A stretch of DNA of 64,000 nucleotides, taken from assembly GCA_963662175.1 (NCBI GenBank), contig OY759226.1, forward strand, positions 24,970,446 through 25,034,445, read 5' to 3'. The position numbers were made by a program, and so were the translations under genes. The notes under the pieces were generated by a model. That model worked only from the letters and a program-made list of their open reading frames with translations. It was not told the origin of the DNA and did not search any database. Origin of the DNA: Aradus depressus. Taxonomy: Eukaryota; Arthropoda; Insecta; Hemiptera; Aradidae. This document shows positions 1-12,600 of the stretch, piece after piece (position 1 is the first letter of the stretch; each line of letters opens with the position of its first letter).

Positions 1-1660
1 AATTGTTAAAATTGATACGACAGAATCAGATATATCCGAAAAGTCCCATCCGACGGACGACGTGCTCAAGGCTATTTTCAACCTAAATGAAATTTCACCT
101 AACCAGGTTTATTTATATAACATACGTCTCATTATCGAGTACCTCACATTCGAAAAAGCCCTGGATCATCGCTTAAAGTCCCATCCGAAGGACGACGTGC
201 TCAAAGTGTTTTTTAACTTCCCGATTGAAACATCTGACCTAAGTGCCTGAGCTAGATTTCTAAGTGGCGATCCTGAGCTCGGTAGACTCCATTCTTGAAA
301 TTTCTCGCTTTTTAACGGTTTATAGATTTAATATTTGTTAAAACTGATAGAGAACGACCGGATTATCTGAATCCTACACAAAAATCAAAATAAAAATGTT
401 TTTCAAAAAATTCACGCTATTTAACGGTTTATAGGCTTAATAATTGTTAAAACTGATACGACAGAATCAGATATATCCGAAAAGTCCCATCCGACGGACG
501 ACGTGCTCAAGGCTATTTTCAACCTAAATGAAATTTCACCTAACCAGGTTTATTTACATAACATACGTCTCATTATCGAGTACCTCACATTCGAAAAAGC
601 CCTGGATCATCGCTTAAAGTCCCATCCGAAGGACGACGTGCTCAAAGTGTTTTTTAACTTCCCGATTGAAACATCTGACCTAAGTGCCTCAGCTAGATTT
701 CTAAGTGGCGATCCTGAGCTCAGTAGACTCCATTCTTGAAATTTCTCGCTTTTTAACGGTTTATAGATTTAATATTTGTTAAAACTGATAGAGAACGACC
801 GGATTATCTGAATCCTACACAAAAATCAAAATAAAAATGTTTTTCAAAAAATTTGCGCTATTTAACGGTTTATAGGCTTAATAATTGTTAAAACTGATAC
901 GAGAGATTCAGATTTATCCGGAAAGTCCCATCCGAAGGACGACGTGCTCAAGGCTATTTTCAACCTAAGTGATATTTCACCTACCCAGGTTTATTTACAT
1001 AACATACGTCTCATTATCGAGTACCTCACATTCGAAAAAGCCCTGGATCATCGCTTAAAGTCCCATCCGAAGGACGACGTGCTCAAAGTGTTTTTTAACT
1101 TCCCGATTGAAACATCTGACCTAAGTGCCTCAGCTAGATTTCTAAGTGGCGATCCTGAGCTCGGTAGACTCCATTCTTGAAATTTCTCGCTTTTTAACGG
1201 TTTATAGATTTAATATTTGTTAAAACTGATAGAGAACGACCGGATTATCTGAATCCTACACAAAAATCAAAATAAAAATGTTTTTCAAAAAATTCACGCT
1301 ATTTAACGGTTTATAGGCTTAATAATTGTTAAAACTGATACGACAGAATCAGATATATCCGAAAAGTCCCATCCGACGGACGACGTGCTCAAGGCTATTT
1401 TCAACCTAAGTGAAATTTCACCTACCCAGGTTTATTTACATAACATACGTCTCATTATCGAGTACCTCACATTCGAAAAAGCCCTGGATCATCGCTTAAT
1501 GTCCCATCCGAAGGACGAAGTGCTCAAAGTTATTTTTAACTTCCCGATTAAAACATCTGACCTAAGTGCCTCAGCTAGATTTCTAAGTGGCGATCCTGAG
1601 CTCGGTAGACTCGATTCTTCAAATTTCTTGCTTTTTAACGGTTTATAGATTTAATATTTG
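1..1660. repeat. 441-bp satellite array, SINE-derived, truncated by window edge
   Basis: Four near-identical units follow each other at exactly 441 bp; the same landmark recurs at 62, 503, 944 and 1385. The first unit is cut by the window start, so the array continues outside. Each unit is internally dimeric. The motif GTCCCATCCGAAGGACGACG and a TTTAACGGTTTATAG motif each occur twice per unit. The segment running from CAGGTTTATTTAC through ATCATCGCTTAAAGTCCCATC to TGCTCAAAG follows, in order, the minus strand of the dispersed SINE found for example at 52715-53005. The unit therefore arose from that SINE. The 60-90 aa open frames inside are a by-product of 441 being a multiple of three. I see no gene here. 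Confidence 0.9.
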
Positions 1661-1884
1661 TTAACTGACAGAGCCATAGAGTGTGCTGGTTTCGGATTAT
1701 GCCAACGTCAGCACAACGTTCAGACTGACTTTAAATATGGTGACACCGATCCACTATGGAAGAAAAATGCCAGAAAAAAAAAGATGTATGTATAGATATG
1801 AACACAAATTAAAACTTGTGTACATTGTGATATAATCTATATTAATAAAGCTGAAACGGGGCATTCTTTTGAGCCCGATTGAAT

Positions 1885-3596
1885 AATAGGCTATGTGGCG
1901 TCCCAGAATTTTGAACGGTAGGGAGGGTTGTAAGGGGGGCCTAAGTATATAAATAGTCCTACCTCATTACGGTTGGTCGGATTTTCATGAAATTTCACAC
2001 GTAGTCTTTTTAAAAGCCAAACAGGAAAAAAAGGTGTGTGGCGTCCCAAAGTTTTCAACGGGAGGGGGGGTTGTAAGGGGGGCCTAAGTATAAATATAGA
2101 GCTAACTCAATAACTAATGGGCGAATCGTCATGAAATTTCACATGAAGTATTTTTAAAAGCCAAATGGGAAAAAAAGGTGTGTGGCGTCCCAAAGTTTTG
2201 ATCGGGAGGGGGGGTTGTAAGGGGGGCCTAAGTATATAAATAGTGCTAACACATTAACTAATGGTCGAATTGTCATGAAATTTCACATGTAGTATTTTTA
2301 AAAGCCAAATAGGAAAAAAAGGTGTGTGGCGTCCCAAAGTTTTGATCGGTAGGGGGGGTTGTGGGGGGGCCTAAGTATAAATATAGAGCTAACCCATTAA
2401 CTAATGGGCGAATCGTCATGAAATTTCACGTAGTATTTTTAAAAGCCAAATAGGAAGAAAAGGTTTGTGGCGTCCCAAAGTTTTGAACGGGAGGGGGGTT
2501 GTGGGGGGGCCTAAGTATAAATATAGAGCTAATTCTTTAACGGTTGGTCGGATTGTCACGAAATTTCACATGGAGTATTCCTGAAGGCCAAATAGAAAAA
2601 TAAGGTGTGTGGCGTCCCAAAGTTTTGAACGGGAGGGGGGGTAGTGGGGGGGCCTAAGTATAAATATAGAGCTAACTCATTAACTAATGAGCGAATCGTC
2701 ATGAAATTTCACATGTAGTATTTTTAAAAGCCAAATAGCAAAAAAAGGTGTGTGGCGTCCCAAAGTTTTGAACGGGAGGGGGGGTTGTAAGGGGGGCCTA
2801 AGTATAAATATAGAGCTAATTTTTTAACGGTTGTCGGATTGTCACGAAATTTCACATGGAGTATTCCTGAAGGCCAAATAGAAAAATAAGGTGTGTGGCG
2901 TCCCAAAGTTTTGAACGGGAGGGGGGGATGTGGGGGGGCCTAAGTATAAATATAGAGCTAACTCATTAACTAATGGGCGAATCGTCATGAAATTTCACAT
3001 GTAGTATTTTTAAAAGCCAAATAGCAAAAAAAGGTGTGTGGCGTCCCAAAGTTTTGAACGGGAGGGGGGTTGTGGGGGGGCCTAAGTATAAATATAGAGC
3101 TAACTCTTTAACAGTTGGTCGGATTGTCACGAAGTTTCACATGTAGTATTCCTGAAGACCAAATAAAAAAATAGGCGGTGTGACGGCTCAAAAGTTTTTA
3201 CGGGAGGGGGGGGTAGTGGGGGGGCCTAAGTATAAATATAGAGCTAACTCATTAACTAATGGGCGAATCGTCATGAAATTTCACATATAATATTCCTAAA
3301 GGTCAAATAGAAATATTAGGTGTGTGACGGCCCAAAAATTTGAACAGGAAGGAGGGTTGTGGGGGGGGGGGCTAAATATACATATAGAGTTAGCTCATTA
3401 ACGGTTGGTCGTATTGTCACGAAATTTCGCATATATTATTCCTGAAGGCCAAATAGAAAAATAAGGTGTGTGGCGTCCCGAAGTTTTGAACGGGTGGCGG
3501 GGTTGAGGGGGGGGGGGGGGGGTATAAATATAGAGCTAGCTCATTAACGGTTGATCGTATTGTCATGAATCGGATTGTCATGAATTTCACATGTAG
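1885..3596 (+). repeat. ~143-bp G-rich tandem repeat inside Helitron 1
   Basis: About twelve diverged units have the landmark GTGTGTGGCGTCCCAAAG every ~143 bp (near 2035, 2178, 2322, 2464, 2606, 2749, 2891 and 3034). Each unit carries a G-run such as GGGAGGGGGGGTTG, then GGCCTAAGTATAAATATAGAG, then ATTGTCATGAAATTTCACAT. Ancestral versions of the same unit are found at 5805-6630 and inside each higher-order unit of the large array. No coding signal is seen. Confidence 0.85.
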
Positions 3597-5475
3597 TAGT
3601 AGTAGTAACTATATATTCGCTGTGGGGTTCACTGTTGCAAGACATTTACTAGCTGTGATGTCCAGCGTTCCTAATATCATACTAGCTGTGGGGTCCGCTG
3701 TTGCAAGGCACTTACTAGCTGTAGTGCTAAGCCCCAGCGTTCCTAACTATGTACTGGCTGTGGGGTTCGCTGTTGCAAGGCACCTACAAGACATTTACTA
3801 GCTGTGATGCCCAGCGTTCCTAATTACGTACTAGCTGTGGGGTCTGCTGTTGCAAGGCGCTAGCAGTGTGGCCCAGCGTATTTAACTACGCAGGTACTAG
3901 CTGTGGGGTCCACCGTTGCAAAACTCATACTAGCTGTGATGCCCTGTGGTTCTAACTACATACTATCTGTGGGGTCCGCAGTTGCAAAGCACCTACTACC
4001 TGTAGGGCCCAGCGTTCCTAAAAACGTACTAACTGTGGGGTCCGTTGTTGCAAAAGCATACTAGCTGTGATGTCCAGGGTTCCTAATATCGTACTAGCTG
4101 TGGGGTCCGTTGTTGCAAGGCATTTACTAGCTGTAGTTCCCAGCGTTCCTAACTATGTACTAGCTGTGAAGTTCGCTGTTGCAAAGCACTTACTAACTGT
4201 AATGCCCAGCGTATTTAACTACGTACTAGCTGTGGGGTCCGCTGTTGCAAGGCACTTAATAGCTGTGATGCCCAGCGTTCCTAACTTCGTACTAGCTGTG
4301 GGGTCCGCTGTTGCGAGGCACATACTAGCTGTGGTGACCAGCGTTCCTAACTACGTACTAGCTGTGGGGTCCGTTGTTGCAAGGCATTTACTAGCTGTAG
4401 TGCCCAGCGTTCCTAACTATGTACTAGCTGTGAAGTTCGCTGTTGCAAAGCACTTACTAACTGTAATGCCCAGCGTATTTAACTACATACTAGCTGTGGG
4501 GTCCGCTGTTGCAAGGCACTTAATAGCTGTGATGCCCAGCGTTCCTAACTTCGTACTAGCTGTGGGGTCCGCTGTTGCAAAACTCATACTAGCTGTGATG
4601 CCCTGTGGTTCTAACTACATACTATCTGTGGGGTCCGCAGTTGCAAAGCACCTACTACCTGTAGGGCCCAGCGTTCCTAAAAACGTACTAACTGTGGGGT
4701 CCGTCGTTGCAAAAGCATACTAGCTGTGATGCCCAGGGTTCCTAATATCGTACTAGCTGTGGGGTCCGTTGTTGCAAGGCATTTACTAGCTGTAGTTCCC
4801 AGCGTTCCTAACTATGTACTAGCTGTGAAGTTCGCTGTTGCAAAGCACTTACTAACTGTAATGCCCAGCGTATTTAACTACGTACTAGCTGTGGGGTCCG
4901 CTGTTGCAAGGCACTTAATAGCTGTGATGCCCAGCGTTCCTAACTTCGTACTAGCTGTGGGGTCCGCTGTTGCGAGGCACATACTAGCTGTGGTGACCAG
5001 CGTTCCTAACTACGTACTAGCTGTGGGGTCCGTTGTTGCAAGGCATTTACTAGCTGTAGTGCCCAGCGTTCCTAACTATGTACTAGCTGTGAAGTTCGCT
5101 GTTGCAAAGCACTTACTAACTGTAATGCCCAGCGTATTTAACTACATACTAGCTGTGGGGTCCGCTGTTGCAAGGCACTTAATAGCTGTGATGCCCAGCG
5201 TTCCTAACTTCGTACTAGCTGTGGGGTCCGCTGTTGCGAGGCACATACTAGCTGTGGTGACCAGCGTTCCTAACTACGTACTAGCTGTTGGGTCCGCCGT
5301 CGCAAGGCACATACTAGCTATGATGCCCAGCATTCCCAACTACGTATTAGCTGTGGTGCTCAGCGTTGCAAGCCACATACTAGCTGTGGTCACAAACGTT
5401 CTTAAGTACGCACTGACTATGACGTCCAGCGATGCTAAGTATTCACTAGGTGTGGCTTCCGCCGTTGAAGGGGGA
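3597..5475 (+). repeat. 33/66-bp minisatellite inside Helitron 1
   Basis: Monomers of 33 bp alternate between two types, one containing GTTCCTAACTACGTACTAGC and one containing GTTGCAAGGCACATACTAGC, giving a 66-bp dimer. Higher-order periods are visible: the pattern repeats every 264 bp and again at about 660 bp (compare 4067 with 4726). Because 33 is divisible by three, frames stay open for 218 codons (4067-4723) and 251 codons (4726-5481), reading an endless PNYVLAVGSAVARHLLAV pattern. Nothing suggests that these frames are expressed. Confidence 0.9.
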
Positions 5476-5804
5476 AAATAGCTGTGGTGCCCAGGAGTCC
5501 TAAAAACTTACTAGCGTTACAACAGCTGAAGGACTATAAGCCTTATTCCGTATGAATAATTGAAAATTATAACATCATGAATGTACTGTCGAGGAACTGA
5601 ATAGCGTTACAGAAGATATTGGGACAAAAATCAAAGTTCCCCGGGCAACGCCGGGTATAACTACTAGTCTATATAAATAAAGCTGAAACGGGGTTTGTTT
5701 GTGGGTTTGTTTGTATGTTTGTTCCAACAACACGCCCAAACGGCTGGACGGATCTTCATGAAACTTCACATGTAGCATTCTTTTGAGCCCGATTGAATAA
5801 TAGA

Positions 5805-6630
5805 CTATGTGGCGTCCCAAAATATAGAACGGGAGGGAGGGTTGTAAGGGGGGCCTAAGTATACAAATAGTGCTAAATCATTAACTAATGTTTGGATTGT
5901 AATGAAATTACGTATGTAGTATACTTAAAGGCCAAATAGAAATATAAGGTGTGTGGCGTTCCAAAGTTTTGATCGGGAAAGGGGGTTGTAAGAGGGGCCT
6001 AAGTATGTAAATGTGTTTTTTTTTTTTTCCATCTTTGACTGACCCTCAATACTCCTACAATATATAAATAGAGCTAACTCATTAACTAATGGGCGAATTG
6101 TCATGAAATTTCACATGTAGTATTCCTGAAGGCCAAATAGAAAAATAAGGTGTGTGGCGTGCCAAAAATTTGAACGGGAGGGGGGGTTGTGCAGATAGGC
6201 CTAAGTATAAATATAGTGCTAAATCTTTAACGGTTGGTCGGATTGTCACGTAATTTCACATGTAGAATTCCTAAAGGCCAAATAGAAAAATAAGGTGTGT
6301 GGCGTCCCAAAATTTTGAGCGGGAGGGGGGGTTGTGGGGGGCCTAAATATAAATATAGTGCTAACTCTTAAACGATTGGTCGGATCGTCACGAAATTTCA
6401 CATGTAGTATTTTTAAAAGCCAAATAGAAATATAGGGTGTGTGGCGACCCAAAGTTTTGAACGGGAGGGGAGGTTTTGTTCCAAAGTTTTGATCGGGAGG
6501 GGGGGTTGTAAGGGGGGCCTAAGTATATAAATAGAGCTAACTCATTAACTAATGGGCGAATTGTCATGAAATTTCACATGTAGTATTCCTGAAGGCCAAA
6601 TAGAAAAAAAAGGTGTGTGGCGTCCCAAAT
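5805..6630 (+). repeat. ~143-bp G-rich tandem repeat inside Helitron 2
   Basis: Several units of the family seen at 1885-3596 occur here, recognisable by GTGTGGCGTCCCAAA followed by a G-run and CTAAGTAT. They are less regular, with a poly-T interruption near 6018-6029. The last unit ends abruptly at about 6630, where CGTCCCAAAT joins the C-rich subrepeat of the large array (AGTCCCGGAACTCCCCCC). Confidence 0.75.
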
Positions 6631-6636
6631 AGTCCC

Positions 6637-9600
6637 GGAACTCCCCCCTCCCCTCAGCCGATATCGCTGAAATTTGACTGGTTATGTCCTAAGTGGATTT
6701 TAGTTTTAAATACGAAATTTGATGTCGATACATTCATTACATCGGCAGTTATTAGGATTTTTGAATTGACCCCCCACCCCGGAACTCCCCCCTCCCCTCG
6801 GCCGATATCGCTGAAATCTGACTGTTTATGTCCTCCGTGAATGTTAATTTTAAATACGAAATTTGATGTTGATACATTCATTACATCGGCAGTTATTGGG
6901 ATTTTTAAATTCAGATTCGCTTATCTACCCATTCTCTTCCACCGGCTTCTATACTTCTATGCTGAAACGGGGTTTGTTTGTATGTTTATACCAGCATCAC
7001 GCCCAAACGGCTGGACGGATATTCATAAAACTTCACATGTAGCATCCTTTCAAGGCCGATTGAATAATAGGCTATGTGGCGTCCAAAATTTCGAACGGGA
7101 GGGGGGGTTGTAAGAAGGGGCTAAGCATAAAAATAGTGCTAACTCATTGATTAATGGTCGGATTGTCATGAAATTTCATATGTAGTATTCTTGAAGGCTA
7201 AATGGAAAAAGAAGTGTGCAACATCACAGAATTGCGAACGGGAGGGGGGTTGCGGATTTTTGAACTGAGCCCCCCCCCCGGAACTTCCCCCTCCCCTCAG
7301 CCGATATCGCTGAAATTTGACTGGTTTTGTCCTGTGGTTTTTAGTTTTAAATACGAAATTTGATGTCGATACATTCATTACATGGGCAGTTATAGGGATT
7401 TTTGTATTGAGCCCCCACCCCGGAACTCCCCCCTCACCACGGCTGATATCGCTGAAATTTGACTGTTTATGTCCTCCGTGAATGTTAATCTTAAATACGA
7501 AATTTGATTTTGATACATTCATTACATCGGCAGTTATTAGGATTTTTAAATTCAGATTCGCGTATCTACCCATTCTCTTCCACCGGCTTCTATACTTCTA
7601 TGCTGAAACGGGGTTTGTTAGTATGTTTATAACAGCATCACGCCCAAACGGCTGGACGGATATTCATGAAATTTCACATGTAGCATCCTTCCAAGACCGA
7701 TTGAATAATAGGCTATGTGGCGTTCCAAAATTTCGAACGGGAGGGGGGGTTGTAAGAAGGGGCTAAGCATAAAAATAGTGGTTACTCATTGATTAATGGT
7801 CGGATTGTCATGAAATTTCATATGTAGTATTCCTGAAGGCTAAATAGAAAAACAAAGTGTGCAACATCACAAAATTGCGAAAGGGAGGGGGGTTGTGGAT
7901 TTTTGAACTGAGCCCCCCCCCCCCCCCCCCCCGGAACTCCCCCCTCCTATCAGCCGATATCGCTGCAATTTGACTGGCTATGTCCCAAGTGGATTTTAGT
8001 TTTAAATACGAAATTTGATGTCGATACATTCATAACATCGGCAGTTATTAGGATTTTTGAATTGAGCCCCCACCCCGGAACTCCCCCCTTCCCTCAGCCG
8101 ATATCGCTGAAATTTGACTGGTTATGTCCTAAGTGGATTTTAGTTTTGAATACGAAATTTAATGTCGATACATTTATTACATGGGCAGTTATTGGAATTT
8201 TGGAATTGAGCCCCCACCCCGGAACTCCCCCCTCCCCTCGGCCGATATCGCTGAAATCTGACTGTTTATGTCCTCCGTGAATGTTAATTTTAAATACGAA
8301 ATTTGATGTTGATACATTCATTACATCGGCAGTTATTGGGATTTTTAAATTCAGATTCGCTTATCTACCCATTCTCTTCCACCGGCTTCTATACTTCTAT
8401 GCTGAAACGGGGTTTGTTTGTATGTTTATACCAGCATCACGCCCAAACGGCTGGACGGATATTCATAAAACTTCACATGTAGCATCCTTTCAAGGCCGAT
8501 TGAATAATAGGCTATGTGGCGTCCCAAAATTTCGAACGGGAGGGGGGGTTGTAAGAAGGGGCTAAGCATAAAAATAGTGCTAACTCATTGATTAATGGTC
8601 GGATTGTCATGAAATTTCATATGTAGTATTCTTGAAGGCTAAATGGAAAAAAAAGTGTGCAACATCACAGAATTGCGAACGGGAGGGGGGTTGCGGATTT
8701 TTGAACTGAGCCCCCCCCCCGGAACTTCCCCCTCCCCTCAGCCGATATCGCTGAAATTTGACTGGTTTTGTCCTGTGGTTTTTAGTTTTAAATACGAAAT
8801 TTGATGTCGATACATTCATTACATGGGCAGTTATAGGGATTTTTGTATTGAGCCCCCACCCCGGAACTCCCCCCTCACCACGGCTGATATCGCTGAAATT
8901 TGACTGTTTATGTCCTCCGTGAATGTTAATCTTAAATACGAAATTTGATTTTGATACATTCATTACATCGGCAGTTATTAGGATTTTTAAATTCAGATTC
9001 GCGTATCTACCCATTCTCTTCCACCGGCTTCTATACTTCTATGCTGAAACGGGGTTTGTTAGTATGTTTATAACAGCATCACGCCCAAACGGCTGGACGG
9101 ATATTCATGAAATTTCACATGTAGCATCCTTCCAAGACCGATTGAATAATAGGCTATGTGGCGTCCCAAAATTTCGAACGGGAGGGGGGGTTGTAAGAAG
9201 GGGCTAAGCATAAAAATAGTGGTTACTCATTGATTAATGGTCGGATTGTCATGAAATTTCATATGTAGTATTCCTGAAGGCTAAATAGAAAAACAAAGTG
9301 TGCAACATCACAAAATTGCGAAAGGGAGGGGGGTTGTGGATTTTTGAACTGAGCCCCCCCCCCCCCCCCCCGGAACTCCCCCCTCCTATCAGCCGATATC
9401 GCTGCAATTTGACTGGCTATGTCCCAAGTGGATTTTAGTTTTAAATACGAAATTTGATGTCGATACATTCATAACATCGGCAGTTATTAGGATTTTTGAA
9501 TTGAGCCCCCACCCCGGAACTCCCCCCTCCCCTCAGCCGATATCGCTGAAATTTGACTGGTTATGTCCTAAGTGGATTTTAGTTTTGAATACGAAATTTA

Positions 9601-12600
9601 ATGTCGATACATTTATTACATGGGCAGTTATTGGAATTTTGGAATTGAGCCCCCACCCCGGAACACCCCCCTCCCCTCGGCCGATATCGCTGAAATCTGA
9701 CTGTTTATGTCCTCCGTGAATGTTAATTTTAAATACGAAATTTGATGTTGATACATTCATTACATCGGCAGTTATTGGGATTTTTAAATTCAGATTCGCT
9801 TATCTACCCATTCTCTTCCACCGGTTTCTATACTTTTATGCTGAAACGGGGTTTGTTTGTATGTTTATACCACCATCACGCCCAAACGGCTGGACGGATT
9901 CATAAAACTTCACATGTAGCATCCTTTCAAGACCGATTGAATAATAGGCTGTGTGGCGTCCCAAAATTTCGAACGGGAGGGGGGGTTGTAAGAAGGGGCT
10001 AAGCATAAAAATAGTGCTAACATATTGATTAATGGTCGGATTGTCATGAAATTTCATATGTAGTATTCTTGAAGGCTAAATAGAAAAAAAAAGTGTGCAA
10101 CATCACAAAATTGCGAACGGGAGGGGGGTTGTGGATTTTTGAACTGAGCCCCCCCCCCGCCCCCCCCGGAACTCCCCACTCCCCTCAGCCGATATCGCTG
10201 AAATTTGACTGGGTTTGTCTTAAGTGGATTTTAGTTTTAAATACGAAATTTGATGTCGATACATTCATTACATGTGCAGTTATTGGAATTTTTGAATTGA
10301 GCCCCCACCCCGGAACTCCCCCCTCCCCTCGGCCGATAACGCTGAAATTTGACTGTTTATGTCCTCCGTGAATGTTTATTTTAAATACGAAATTTGATGT
10401 TGATACGTTCATTACATCGGCAGTTATTGGGATGTTTAAATTCATATTCGCTTATCTACCCATTCTCTTCCACGGGCTTCTTTACTTCTATGCTGAAACG
10501 GGGTTTGTTTGTGGGTTTATACCAGCATCACGCCAGAACGGCTGGACGGATATTCATGAAATTTCACATGTTGCATCCTTCCAAGACCGATTGAATAATA
10601 GGCTATGTGGCGTCCCAAAATTTCGAACGGGAGGGGGGGTTGTAAGAAGGGGCTAAGCATAAAAATAGTCCTAACTCATTGATTAATGGTCGGATTGTCA
10701 TGAAATTTCATATGTAGTATCCTTGAAGGCTAAATAGAAAACAAAAGTGTGCAACATCACAAAATTGCGAAAGGGAGGGGGGTTGTGGATTTTTGAACTG
10801 AGCCCCCCCCCCCCCCCCCCCGGAACTCCCCCCTCCCCTCAGCCGATATCGCTGAAACTTGACTGGCTATGTCCTAAGTGGATTTTAGTTTTAAATACGA
10901 AATTTGATGTCGATACATTCATTACATCGGCAGTTATTAGGATTTTTGAATTGAGCCCCCAACCGGAACTCCCCCCTCCCCCCAGCCGATATCGCTGAAA
11001 TTTGACTGGTTATGTACTAAGTGGATTTTAGTTTTAAATACGAAATTTGATGTCGATACATTCATTACATCGGCAGTTATTTGGATTTTCGAATTGACCC
11101 CCCACCCCGGAACTCCCCTCTCCCCTCGGCCGATATCGCTGAAATCTGACTGTTTATGTCCTCCGTGAATGTTAATTTTAAATACGAAATTTGATGTCGA
11201 TACATTCATTACATGGGCAGTTATTAGGATTTTTGAATTGAGCGCCCACCCCGGAACTCCCCCCTCCCCTCGGCCGATATCGCTGAAATTTGACTGTTTA
11301 TGTCCTCCGTGAATGTTAATTTTAAATACGAAATTTGATTTTGATACATTCATTACATCGGCAGTTATTGGGATTTTTAAATTCAGATTCGCTTATCTAC
11401 CCATTCTCTTCCACCTGCTTCTATACTTCTATGCTGAAACGGGGTTTGTTAGTATGTTTATAACAGCATCACGCCCAAACGGCTGGACGGATATTTATGA
11501 AATTTCACATGTAGCATCCTTTCAAGACCGACTGAATAATAGGCTATGTGGCGTCCCAAAATTTCGAAGGGGAGGGGGGGTTGTAAGAAGGGGCTAAGCA
11601 TAAAAATAGTGCTAACTCATTGATTAATGGTCGGATTGTCATGAAATTTCATATGTAGTATCCTTGAAGGCTAAATAGAAAGAAAAAAGTGTGCAACATC
11701 ACAAAATTGGGAAAGGGAAGGGGGTTGTGGATTTTTGAACTGAGCCCCCCCTCCCCGGAACTCCCCCCTCCCCTCAGCCGATATCGCTGAAACTTGACTG
11801 GCTATGTCCTAAGTGGATTTTAGTTTTAAATACGAAATTTGATGTCGATACATTCATTACATCGGCAGTTATTAGGATTTTTGAATTGAGCCCCCACCCC
11901 GGAACTCCCCCCTCCCCTCAGCCGATATCGCTGAAATTTGACTGGTTATGTCCTAAGTGGATTTTAGTTTTAAATACAAAATTTGATGTCGATACATTCA
12001 TTACATCGGCAGTTATTAGGATTTTTGAATTGAGCAACCACCCCGGAACTTCCCCCTCCCCTCGGCCGATATCGCTGAAATTTGACTGTTTATGTCCTCC
12101 ATGAATGTTAATTTTAAATACGAAATTTGATTTTGACACATTCATTACATCGGCAGTTATTGGGATTTTTAAATTCAGATTCGCTCTTCTACCCATTCTC
12201 TTCCACCGGCTTCTATACTTCTATGCTGAAACGGGGTTTGTTTGTATGTTTATACCAGCATCACGCCCAAACGGCTGGACGGATATTTATGAAATTTCAC
12301 ATGTAGCATCCTTTCAAGACCGATTGAATAATAGGCTATGTGGCGTCCCAAAATTTCGAACGGGAGGGGGGGTTGTAAGAAGGGGCTAAGCATAAAAATA
12401 GTGCTAACTCATTGATTAATGGTCGGTTTGTCATGAAATTTCATATGTAGTATTCTTGAAGGCTAAATGGAAAAAAAAGTGTGCAACATCACAGAATTGC
12501 GAACGGGAGGGGGGTTGCGGATTTTTGAACTGAGCCCCCCCCCCGGAACTTCCCCCTCCCCTCAGCCGATATCGCTGAAATTTGACTGGTTTTGTCCTGT

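Larger units (their letters stand above)
1836..5667 (+). mobile_element. Helitron/Helentron-like element 1, non-autonomous
   Basis: The 5' end is TCTATATTAATAAAGCTGAA, starting right after an A. The 3' end has a short hairpin, CCCGG-GCAACG-CCGGG (about 5640-5655), then TATAACTACTAG, and is followed by T. TC at the 5' end, hairpin plus CTAG at the 3' end and insertion between A and T are the Helitron hallmarks. No Rep/helicase is encoded. The interior consists of two tandem arrays, a ~143-bp G-rich repeat and a 33-bp minisatellite, as is common in Helentron-associated elements such as DINE-1. Its 3' subterminal ~150 bp (from GGACTATAAGCCTTATTCC) recurs at 31.5, 33.1 and 51.5 kb. Relative to element 2 it lacks a stretch just inside the 5' end. 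Confidence 0.8.

Noticed and set aside
3597..5475. Regular short repeats as a CRISPR-like array
   Set aside because: Monomers are contiguous with no unique spacers, no cas genes, and the context is eukaryotic.
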